36,035 bases of DNA from Pseudomonadota bacterium. GTDB taxonomy: Bacteria; Pseudomonadota; Gammaproteobacteria; Steroidobacterales; Steroidobacteraceae. Positions 8,732 through 15,801 of the stretch are shown here, piece by piece. How positions within the stretch are numbered: position 1 is the first letter of the stretch; every line of letters begins with the position of its first letter. The stretch lies in the NCBI GenBank assembly GCA_021850555.1, contig JAJZLX010000142.1:1-36035 (forward strand). The letters are read 5' to 3'. The position numbers were made by a program, and so were the translations under genes. The notes below the pieces were generated by a model that did no database searches, had not been told where the DNA came from, and worked only from the letters and a program-made list of their open reading frames with translations.

Positions 8732-9019
8732 CTAGGTGAGGCGAGTGATGCTCTCGAGCATCGCCTCCATGGAGGCGATCGATTGGAAGTTCTCCGGGGT
8801 GATCGCTTGCTGAGGGATGGTGAGGTTGAACTCCGCCTCGATGGCGAGCATCAGGCTCACCATCTTGATCGAGCTGATGCCGAGCTCCGAGAGGCGCACA
8901 TCGATCGGCAGCGGCCGGCTCGCGGCGGGCGCGCCGAGGATCTGCCTCACGAGGGCGAGCAGCCGCTCGCGGGGCGTACGGAGTGCGGTGCAATCTGCGT
9001 CGGCTTCGCTGGTACTCAT
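8732..9019 (-). CDS. Carrier protein 2 (phosphopantetheine-binding, amino-acid ligase type)
   Basis: A 95-residue free-standing carrier protein. The ATG at 9019 overlaps the stop of the MetA-like gene as ATGA (9016-9019), which decides the start; longer upstream frames are chance. The attachment motif is LGISSIKMV with Ser50 as the probable phosphopantetheine site. The usual Asp before it is Ser49. The following helix (SLMLAIEAEF) and the TPENFQSI segment resemble the small carrier proteins that pair with amino acid:carrier-protein ligases. The ligase homologue lies at 11394-12353. It is co-transcribed with the MetA-like acyltransferase and divergent from the dehydrogenase/ligase run. Confidence 0.88.
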   Translation of the reverse strand: MSTSEADADCTALRTPRERLLALVRQILGAPAASRPLPIDVRLSELGISSIKMVSLMLAIEAEFNLTIPQQAITPENFQSIASMEAMLESITRLT

Positions 9020-10011
9020 GCTCCACACCATCGTACCGGTACGGAAATGCTCGCCCGGCGCCGGCCTCTCATTTCCGCCAGCACGCCGAGCCAATTTCGG
9101 TAGATCGCAATCGCCGCGGGGCGCCAGCGGGCGTGCACCGCCTTCACGAGCGCCTCGGTCGGGAATTCCGCCATGAGAGCCGGATCCCGCCGCCGCTCTG
9201 CGCGTTCCCGAAAGGCTGTCAGGGGAACCCATGCGTCCTGTGCGAAGTATGCCTGAGGCAATCCGGGCCAGACAGTCTGCTCCCCTCGCAGGAAGCGGCC
9301 GACGTCGCGGCGGTATTCCTTGAGGAGCGTCGTCTCCTCGTACTCCGGGTGGCCCTGAAATCCTACCAACAGGCTGCGGCCGGCGTGGACGAAGAGGTCC
9401 GCGCCGCTTTCGGGCGAGGCGCTGAGGATCTCGAATCCGGCGGCGCGCAGCGGCTCAATGGGCAGGTCGTTCCAGCGGGAGTGGGGTGTCAGGAGTGGGT
9501 GCCCGACGTCCTGCAGCAATCGATGTCCGGCCAGATGAGCGTGGGCGAAGACCCCGAAGCGCTTCTCGGGCAGGCGATGGCGGCGGACCCCGTGCAGAGC
9601 TTGCGCGGCCAGATGCGCCGCGAGGCAGGACCAGATGCTCGAGGCGGTATGCCGCTGTGCCCACTCGAGCAGTTGGCACATCCGGCTCCAATACGGCTCA
9701 TCCTCCAGGGCCGGCGCCCGTGGCTCGAGGCCGGTGACGATCAGCGCATCCGGCGGGTCGGCCAGTGCCCTCTCGAGCGTGAAGTAGCGTCCCGCCATGC
9801 GCGCGCGCGTCTCGGGCTCCCGCAGCACCTCGGTCAGGCAGACCAGGCGCAGGCGCACCTCGCGCGCGCCGGCCGCCGCGGCAAGCAGGCCGCAGAACTG
9901 GCTTTCCGTTGCCTCGAGGGCCGGATCGGGCATATTGTTCACGAGCGCGACCACGATCGCGCTGTCGGTGGCGCGCCGGGGTGTGCCGCGGTGTTCGATC
10001 GTGAGCGGCAT
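9016..10011 (-). CDS. MetA-like homoserine O-acyltransferase homologue
   Basis: A 331-residue protein of the homoserine trans-succinylase (class I glutamine-amidotransferase-like) family. It shows NNMPDPALEATESQF near the N-terminus and LIVTGLEPRAP (about 90-100). The likely nucleophile is Cys129 in WSCLAAHLAAQ, with the catalytic pair His221/Glu223 in QGHPEYEE. The equivalent Cys/His/Glu set in E. coli MetA has the same spacing to within one residue. MetA acylates homoserine through a Cys-acyl intermediate using succinyl-CoA. Here the downstream gene, coupled by ATGA, is a carrier protein, so I infer that the acyl donor may be an aminoacyl or acyl group on that carrier. The acceptor could be homoserine or another alcohol. 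Confidence 0.85.
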   Translation of the reverse strand: MPLTIEHRGTPRRATDSAIVVALVNNMPDPALEATESQFCGLLAAAAGAREVRLRLVCLTEVLREPETRARMAGRYFTLERALADPPDALIVTGLEPRAPALEDEPYWSRMCQLLEWAQRHTASSIWSCLAAHLAAQALHGVRRHRLPEKRFGVFAHAHLAGHRLLQDVGHPLLTPHSRWNDLPIEPLRAAGFEILSASPESGADLFVHAGRSLLVGFQGHPEYEETTLLKEYRRDVGRFLRGEQTVWPGLPQAYFAQDAWVPLTAFRERAERRRDPALMAEFPTEALVKAVHARWRPAAIAIYRNWLGVLAEMRGRRRASISVPVRWCGA

Positions 10012-10169
10012 GGGCTGTGGAAGCTCCGTGACGGCAATCCCGGTCCGGCAGGCTGCGATGCGCCTATACTATGCTCCGAACAGAACTAAAACCTAGAGCG
10101 GAGTCTCTACTTAAGAAATGCGCATGTCATCCCACGGGGTCCGGCCACGCCGGATGGGGAGCCATTAAC
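10012..10169. promoter_or_regulatory. Divergent promoter region between MetA-like gene and dehydrogenase gene
   Basis: This 158-nt region must serve the leftward MetA-like/carrier pair and the rightward dehydrogenase operon. It contains TATACT at 10065-10070, a good -10 for rightward transcription. No clear -35 lies 16-18 nt upstream, which may mean an activator is needed. The arms CTCCG and CGGAG flank an AT-rich stretch (about 10074-10103). Next to it is TACTTAAGAA (10108-10117), also found at 407-416. GGATGGGGAG at 10152-10161 is the ribosome binding site for the GTG at 10170. Confidence 0.45.
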
Positions 10170-11375
10170 GTGAACGACTCATCCGCCTTGCCCGCCGCCG
10201 GTCAGTGTTGCGGGATTGTTGAGGCAACCCTGCTCGACAGGGCCGCGGCTGCCGCCGACGTCGCCGCCCAGCATGCGGCCGAGGTCGACGCCGCATCACG
10301 GTTTCCGGCGGAGGCGTTCGCGGCCATCAAGGAGCACCGGCTTCTCGGCATGCTCGTGCCGCGCACTCTCGGGGGCGAAGGGGCTTCGGTGAGCGAAGTG
10401 TCCGATGTCTGCTACCGACTGGCTCGGGCATGCTCCTCCACCGGCATGATCTTCGCGATGCACCAGGTGAAGGTGGCCTGTCTGGTGCGACACGCGCAGG
10501 GCGGCGCCCTCGAGAGGCTGCTGCGGCGCCTGTCTAGCGAGCAGCTGCTGCTCGCTTCCTCCACGACGGAGGGGCAGGGCGGGGGCAATGTCCGCTCGAG
10601 CGAGGCTGCGGTCGAATACCGCGATGAGCGGATCAGCCTGCAGCGTCAGGCGAGCGTGATTTCCTACGGCGCAGCGGCCGACGGGATCGTGACGACCGCC
10701 CGCAGGTCAGCCGATGCCGCGCCTTCCGATCAAGTGCTGATCGCCTTTCTCAAGGAGGATTACGACCTCACGCCGATTCAGGGCTGGAACACGCTCGGCA
10801 TGCGAGGCACCTGCAGCGAGGGGTACACCCTGCGCGCGAGCGGCACACGCGAGCAGATCCTGCCGGAGCCGTACGAGTCGATCCACGCGCGTACCATGGT
10901 GCCGTTCGCCCACCTCCTCTGGGGAGCGGTGTGGGCGGGGATTGCCGCGGGCGCCACGGCGCGCGCGCAGGCCTTCGTGCGCCAGACCTCGCGCAAGAGC
11001 GGCGGACAGCTGCCACCGGGGGCGGCGCAGCTCGCCAAGGCGCTGTCGACGCTGGCAACCCTGCGCGGCCTGCTGGCCAACTCGGTGCGCGCCTACGAGA
11101 GCCGCATGGATGATCCGGCCGCGCTCGGCGCGCTCGACTTCCAGGCGCAGATCACGCTCACCAAGGTCGAGGCCTCCGAGCTCGCCGTGGCCACGGTGCT
11201 CACCGCGCTGCGGGTTTGCGGCCTGGCGGGCTACCGCTGCGATGGCGAGTTCAGCGTCGAGCGGCACCTGCGCGATGTGCTCTCATCGCCTCTGATGATC
11301 AACAACGACCGCATTCTCGCGAGTATCGCCGGCACGTCCCTGGTGGTGCCGGTTGCCGCCCGAGTGAGCGATTGA
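10170..11375 (+). CDS. Acyl-CoA dehydrogenase-like flavoprotein
   Basis: A 401-residue member of the acyl-CoA dehydrogenase superfamily. The GTG start at 10170 is chosen for the strong Shine-Dalgarno 8 nt upstream. The N-terminal helical domain holds LLGMLVPRTLGGEGA, and the beta domain holds LLASSTTEGQGGGN. GWNTLGMRGTCSEGYTL in the middle is characteristic of the fold, and the C-terminal helices end with LRDVLSSPLMINNDRILASI. Its neighbours are an amino acid:carrier-protein ligase (18 nt downstream) and a divergent carrier protein. It may therefore oxidise an aminoacyl-carrier substrate, giving an alpha,beta-dehydro or imine product, as related enzymes do with prolyl carriers. I could not place the catalytic base with certainty. 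Confidence 0.87.
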   Translation: MNDSSALPAAGQCCGIVEATLLDRAAAAADVAAQHAAEVDAASRFPAEAFAAIKEHRLLGMLVPRTLGGEGASVSEVSDVCYRLARACSSTGMIFAMHQVKVACLVRHAQGGALERLLRRLSSEQLLLASSTTEGQGGGNVRSSEAAVEYRDERISLQRQASVISYGAAADGIVTTARRSADAAPSDQVLIAFLKEDYDLTPIQGWNTLGMRGTCSEGYTLRASGTREQILPEPYESIHARTMVPFAHLLWGAVWAGIAAGATARAQAFVRQTSRKSGGQLPPGAAQLAKALSTLATLRGLLANSVRAYESRMDDPAALGALDFQAQITLTKVEASELAVATVLTALRVCGLAGYRCDGEFSVERHLRDVLSSPLMINNDRILASIAGTSLVVPVAARVSD

Positions 11376-11393
11376 GTCCGAGGGGGTCGATCG

Positions 11394-12353
11394 ATGTCTG
11401 CCGAACCGAAGTCGGCCGCCGCCCTGGCGCAGACCGCGGCGCCAAGCGAAGCGAGCCGCGCGGACGATCCCGAGGCGCCCGTGCGACGCGCCTTGTTTCA
11501 ACTCCTCGGAGTCGACGGTGTCTATGCCCGCAGCGCGCTCTACCAGGACGTGCTGCATCGTCTCGATGAGCTGCTCACGCGCGAGTGCGATCCGCGCGCG
11601 GAGGTGCTGCGTTTTCCACCCGTCATGAGCCGCGCACAGCTCGAGAGGTCCGGATACCTCAAGAGCTTTCCGAACCTTCTCGGCTGCGTCTGCGCGCTGC
11701 ACGGCAGCGAGGCGCAGATCCGGGCGGCGGCGGACGCTCATGAGTCGGGCGGGGACTGGACGGGCTCGCTCGCGGCTTCCGACCTCGTGCTCTCGCCGGC
11801 CGCCTGCTATCCGCTCTACCCGCTTGCAGCCGCCCGGGGGCCGCTGCCCGAGGACGGCTGGATCTTCGACGTCGCCGCGGACTGCTTCCGGCACGAGCCC
11901 TCGCGCTCGCTCGATCGGCTGCAGTCCTTCCGCATGCGAGAGTTCGTGCGCATCGGCTCGCCCGAGGCGATTCAGACCTTCCGCGATCAATGGATGGCCC
12001 GCGCCCGGGCTCTCGCGCAGGAGCTCGGGCTGCCCTGTCAGATCGATGTGGCGAGCGATCCGTTCTTCGGACGCGTCGGTCAGGTGATGGCCGTGAGCCA
12101 GCGACAGCAGTCGCTGAAGTTCGAGCTGCTGGTGCCGTACCGCGGCGGCGCGACCCCGACCGCATGCATGAGCTTCAACTATCACCGCGATCATTTCGGT
12201 CTCGCCTGGGATCTGCGCGATACGCGCGGGGAGGCGGCGCATACCGGCTGCGTCGCCTTCGGGATGGACCGGATCGTGGTGGCGCTCTTCTGCATCCACG
12301 GCCTGGATCCATTGCGCTGGCCGACCTCGACCAAGCTCGCGCTCGGCCTGTAG
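11394..12353 (+). CDS. Amino acid:[carrier protein] ligase (truncated class II aaRS homologue)
   Basis: A 319-residue class II synthetase catalytic core related to atypical seryl-tRNA synthetase. Motif 2 is recognisable in CFRHEPSRSLDRLQSFRMRE and motif 3 in GCVAFGMDRIVVALF. The candidate zinc ligands Cys138, Glu183 and Cys286 match the Cys/Glu/Cys site of atypical SerRS and of the Bradyrhizobium amino acid:carrier-protein ligases. There is no tRNA-binding domain. Known relatives activate small amino acids (glycine, alanine) and load them on a dedicated carrier protein instead of tRNA. Carrier protein 2 (8732-9019) is the obvious partner. The first 30 residues are low-complexity Ala-rich, so the true start may lie slightly downstream. 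Confidence 0.88.
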   Translation: MSAEPKSAAALAQTAAPSEASRADDPEAPVRRALFQLLGVDGVYARSALYQDVLHRLDELLTRECDPRAEVLRFPPVMSRAQLERSGYLKSFPNLLGCVCALHGSEAQIRAAADAHESGGDWTGSLAASDLVLSPAACYPLYPLAAARGPLPEDGWIFDVAADCFRHEPSRSLDRLQSFRMREFVRIGSPEAIQTFRDQWMARARALAQELGLPCQIDVASDPFFGRVGQVMAVSQRQQSLKFELLVPYRGGATPTACMSFNYHRDHFGLAWDLRDTRGEAAHTGCVAFGMDRIVVALFCIHGLDPLRWPTSTKLALGL

Positions 12354-12367
12354 AGCGGCGCGCCGCG

Positions 12368-13303
12368 ATGCCCCTTGATGCGCACGTCAGGCGATTTCTC
12401 GACAGGCTGGCCGCCGCGACGCCGCGCAGCATCGGCTCGCTCGACATCGGACAGCGCCGAGCATCTCTGGAGCAGCTCTTGAGCCTTGGAGGCGAGCCGG
12501 AGAGGGTCGCGAGCGTGGCGGAGCGGGAGATTGGCGGGCCCGGAGGAACGCTTCGCACGAGGATATACACGCCGCGCGACGCTGACCGTTCCGTTCTTCC
12601 GGGACTCGTCTACTTTCACGGCGGAGGTCTGGTGGCCGGGAGCCTCGACACTCATGATGGCATCTGCCGCTCGCTCGCCAACGCGAGCGGCGCCCGTCTC
12701 GTGTCGGTGGACTACCGGCTCGCCCCCGAGGCCCGCTTCCCGGCGGCGCTCGAGGATGCGTGCGCGGCGACGCGGTGGACGGCCGCTCATGCGGTGGAGC
12801 TCGGTATCGATCCGGGCAGACTGGGCATCTGCGGCGATTCCGCCGGCGCCACTCTGGCGGCGGTCGCCTGTCGGGCGATCCAGGCGGAAGGCTCTGTCAA
12901 GCTCACGTTTCAGTTCCTGCTTTGTCCGATTCTCGACTACGCCGCCGAGACCGAATCGCGGCGCGCTTTTGCGGCCGGCTATCTGCTCGATCGGGAGACT
13001 CTCGCCCATGATCTCGCCCATTACCTCGGCCCGTGCGCGGATCCGGCCGATCCCAGGGTCTCTCCGCTTCGCGCTCCTACCCTCGAGGGGTTGCCGCCGA
13101 CCTGCATCCATACGGCTGAGTGCGACCCGCTACGAGACGAAGGGGAGCGATATGCCGAGCGTCTCGGACGGGCAGGGGTGAGGGTGAGCCACCGCTGCCA
13201 CCCCGGCATGGTCCACTTGTTTTACGGACTCGGCGGGGTGATCCCACAGGCCCGTACGGCCTATGGCGCGATGGGCACGGATATACGGGCCCTGATGCAC
13301 TGA
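12368..13303 (+). CDS. Alpha/beta hydrolase, HSL (hormone-sensitive lipase) family
   Basis: A 311-residue cytoplasmic esterase-like protein starting 14 nt after the ligase gene. The oxyanion motif HGGG is at 84-87, the nucleophile is Ser158 in GDSAG, the acid lies in ECDPLRDE (about 252-257), and His283 is in GMVHLFYG. YFHGGGLVAGS and VDYRLAPEARFPAALED are standard for the family. In this operon a thioesterase-like release of a carrier-bound acyl or aminoacyl group, or deacylation of the product, is plausible. An equally possible role is ester hydrolysis on a polysaccharide substituent. No signal peptide is present. The start ATG at 12368 lacks a strong ribosome binding site; close coupling to the upstream gene may compensate. 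Confidence 0.87.
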   Translation: MPLDAHVRRFLDRLAAATPRSIGSLDIGQRRASLEQLLSLGGEPERVASVAEREIGGPGGTLRTRIYTPRDADRSVLPGLVYFHGGGLVAGSLDTHDGICRSLANASGARLVSVDYRLAPEARFPAALEDACAATRWTAAHAVELGIDPGRLGICGDSAGATLAAVACRAIQAEGSVKLTFQFLLCPILDYAAETESRRAFAAGYLLDRETLAHDLAHYLGPCADPADPRVSPLRAPTLEGLPPTCIHTAECDPLRDEGERYAERLGRAGVRVSHRCHPGMVHLFYGLGGVIPQARTAYGAMGTDIRALMH

Positions 13304-13313
13304 GAGCATTGCC

Positions 13314-13721
13314 ATGGTGCAAACGCCCGATTTCCTGACCGAGCAGCGGGCCCGCTTCGAAGGGGTTCTGCGGGAGCTCTACGCCGCCCGGGCGGCGGGG
13401 GCGCTTGAGCGGCTTTGCGACCTGTTCTGCGCCGAGGCGGTGTTCAAAATCTCCGGCTCCAGCGACGGCAAGCCGATTGCCATCGCTGCACGGGGGAGCG
13501 GCGAGATACGGTCCTGGCTGACGGTGCTCGTCAAGGCCTTCCGCTTCGCGCACTACGAGATTGTGTCAATCGTCATCGATGGGTCGAAGGCAGCGGTGCA
13601 CTGGCGGGCGGACATTCACTCGCGGATCACGGGGCTGAGTGTCCCGACTCAGCTGGTCGATCTCATCGAGGAACGCGAGGGACACATTGTCTCGTACGTG
13701 GAGGTGTTCGTGCCGGCTTGA
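13314..13721 (+). CDS. SnoaL-like/NTF2-fold protein (putative)
   Basis: A 135-residue protein starting 10 nt after the hydrolase gene. It begins with a helical segment (LRELYAARAAGALERLCDLF), then CAEAVFKISGSSDGK, and ends with strands holding AAVHWRADIHSRITG and HIVSYVEVFVP. This pattern of an N-terminal helix pair and a cone-shaped sheet is that of nuclear-transport-factor-2-like SnoaL polyketide cyclases and related isomerases. The conserved pocket acids of true cyclases cannot be assigned, so activity is open: cyclase, isomerase or binding protein. Its operon position links it to the carrier-protein pathway. Confidence 0.75.
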   Translation: MVQTPDFLTEQRARFEGVLRELYAARAAGALERLCDLFCAEAVFKISGSSDGKPIAIAARGSGEIRSWLTVLVKAFRFAHYEIVSIVIDGSKAAVHWRADIHSRITGLSVPTQLVDLIEEREGHIVSYVEVFVPA

Positions 13722-13779
13722 TGCGGTACGGAAAGCAGTGCTGTCGCCAGGCGGCGACTCCGCTAAGATCTGCGAAAGA

Positions 13780-15684
13780 ATGAACGCCAATGCCATCGAG
13801 GGGGCGGTTGCCGCGGCCGCCGGCTCCCAGATGCCACTTTATTTTCGGTCCGGAGAGCGCGGCTTGTTCGGGTGGCTGCACCGGTCCTCGCAGGTCCCCT
13901 GCTCGCAGTGGGGGGCTGTTCTGTGCAAGCCCTTCGGCTACGAGGCATTGTGCGGCCACAGGAGCCTGCGCGCCTTCGCCGCGGCTACCGCCGATCTGGG
14001 CATCCCGGCCCTTCGCTTCGATTATCTGGGCACCGGTGATTCGGACGATATCGACCCGAATGCCGATCAGATCGAGGTCTGGACGCAGGACATTGCCCAC
14101 GCGGTCGCGGAGTTGCGCCGGCGCACCGGCGTCAGCCGCGTATGCCTGATGGGGTTCAGGCTCGGGGCGCTGCTCGCGATCCGGGCGGCCAGACAGTGCG
14201 AGGCGCACGCACTGGCGCTCGTCGCTCCCGTGCTGAGCGGCCGCCGCTATTTGCGGGAGGTCCGCACCCTGGAACTGGCGGCTTGCGCCGCCGAGGCTGC
14301 CTTGTCGGCGCGCCAGCCGAGCAGTCGATCCTCTGCCTCGAATCGGCGTGCCATGGAGGTGAATGGCTATCCTCTCTCGGACGCGACCCTCTCGAGCCTG
14401 CCGCGGACCGACGGATCGGTGACGGACCTTGCAGGCCTCGCGAGCCTGCTGGTGATCGACCGCAGCGACTTGCCCGTGGCACGCGACTGGGCCGCGGCAG
14501 CACGGGCGAGCGGCGTGCCCACCGAGTATCGGGTGCTGTCGGGGTTTGTCGAGATGCTGATGACGGCGCCGCAGTTCGCGAAACCGGCGAGGGAAATGCT
14601 GCAGGCAACGCGCGAGTGGCTTTCGAGGCATTGCGTGTCCCGTACCGACGCGAGGGGAACGAGCGGCCTCGCAACAGGTGATGTCGCCGGCGACCCCTCG
14701 ACCGAGGGGCAGCTGCTGCTGCCGGGCCACGATGACTCGCCGCGCGCCTTGCTCAGGGAGCGCCCGGTGGTCATGGATGCCGATAGTCTCCTTTTCGGCA
14801 TCGTCACCGAGCCGCGCCAGGACGAGCCTCGCCGCCGCGCGGTGATCCTTCTTAACGTCGGAGCGGACTATCACATCGGCGCAAGCCGCATGTACGTCTC
14901 CCTGGCCCGGCGTTGGGCGCGCAGCGGCTATTACGTGCTGCGACTGGATCTGGCGGGCCTGGGCGACAGCGACGCCCGGCGGGGCCGGCCCGACAATCAG
15001 GTGTTTCCACCCGATGCGCTCGAGGACATCCGCGCGGCGGTCGAATTCATGCGCTCGCGCTACCGGATCCGCGAGGTCACGCTCGGGGGCCTTTGCTCGG
15101 GGGCCTATCATGCGCTGCGCGCCGCGGCCGCGGGACTGCCGCTCGATCGTCTGCTCATGGTCAACCCACAGAACTACTACTGGGAGGAAGGCATGAGCCT
15201 CGAGGGGTTGCAACTGGCGGAGGTCGTTCGCAACCCGGTGATTTACCGCGAGAGGATCTTCTCCGCGGCCGCATGGAGGAGATTTCTGACGGGCCGGGTG
15301 AACGTCTGGCGCATCGTCAAGATCTACTACCAGCGACCGTTGCTCGCGCTCGAGTCGTGGCTGCGCGACTGCGCCCGGTCGCTCGGGATCGGTCTTCGCC
15401 GCGACCTCGCACGAGAGCTGCAAGGCATCGTTGCACGCGGCGTGCGCGTGGTGTTCGTCTTTGCGCGGGACGAGCCCGGCATCGAGCTGCTGAAAATTGA
15501 GGCCGGATCGATGGTCAAGCGACTGGGTGAGGGCTGCCGCATCCGCATCATAGACAGTGCCGATCACACCTTCAGCCGCAGCGGTCCCAGGCAGGTACTG
15601 GAGAGCGTTCTGAGCGAGGAGTTGTTCGCGCCTCGCCTGCCGCAACCGCCTGAAGTGGTCCTTACCCGGCAGCAGAGCTCATAG
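13780..15684 (+). CDS. Fused tandem alpha/beta hydrolase, exosortase-A-associated hydrolase type
   Basis: A 634-residue protein with two alpha/beta-hydrolase domains joined by a linker at about 290-330. The ATG at 13780 follows GAAAGA, and the domain begins soon after. Domain 1 has CKPFGYEA, LRFDYLGTGDSDD and the nucleophile elbow G125-F-R127-L-G129, where arginine stands in place of serine. Domain 2 has LRLDLAGLGDSDARRG and the elbow G-L-C439-S-G, so cysteine is at the nucleophile position. A C-terminal His596 lies in SADHTFSR. XrtA loci usually carry two separate hydrolases (types 1 and 2) side by side; here they look fused in one chain. Domain 1 is probably non-catalytic. The product may act as a thioesterase or acyltransferase on carrier-bound groups. 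Confidence 0.85.
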   Translation: MNANAIEGAVAAAAGSQMPLYFRSGERGLFGWLHRSSQVPCSQWGAVLCKPFGYEALCGHRSLRAFAAATADLGIPALRFDYLGTGDSDDIDPNADQIEVWTQDIAHAVAELRRRTGVSRVCLMGFRLGALLAIRAARQCEAHALALVAPVLSGRRYLREVRTLELAACAAEAALSARQPSSRSSASNRRAMEVNGYPLSDATLSSLPRTDGSVTDLAGLASLLVIDRSDLPVARDWAAAARASGVPTEYRVLSGFVEMLMTAPQFAKPAREMLQATREWLSRHCVSRTDARGTSGLATGDVAGDPSTEGQLLLPGHDDSPRALLRERPVVMDADSLLFGIVTEPRQDEPRRRAVILLNVGADYHIGASRMYVSLARRWARSGYYVLRLDLAGLGDSDARRGRPDNQVFPPDALEDIRAAVEFMRSRYRIREVTLGGLCSGAYHALRAAAAGLPLDRLLMVNPQNYYWEEGMSLEGLQLAEVVRNPVIYRERIFSAAAWRRFLTGRVNVWRIVKIYYQRPLLALESWLRDCARSLGIGLRRDLARELQGIVARGVRVVFVFARDEPGIELLKIEAGSMVKRLGEGCRIRIIDSADHTFSRSGPRQVLESVLSEELFAPRLPQPPEVVLTRQQSS

Positions 15685-15801
15685 ACGTGGACCGATCAGC
15701 GCGGCGCATTCTGCGCGCACCTGCAGAAGATCGTGCGCGCGAGGACGCTCGCGGCGGAAATTGGCGCCGCCCGGCCGCCTACCTGACGGATTTCCTGCCG
15801 G

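Noticed and set aside
5969..10011. MetY-like and MetA-like genes as the housekeeping methionine pathway
   Set aside because: They are in opposite operons, each tied to carrier-protein or decarboxylase genes inside an EPS locus. A housekeeping role cannot be excluded without the rest of the genome but is less likely.
13663..15645. Leftward 660-codon open frame opposite the tandem hydrolase
   Set aside because: Shadow of the hydrolase gene; composition is biased to Arg, Gln, Ala and His, with no ribosome binding site.
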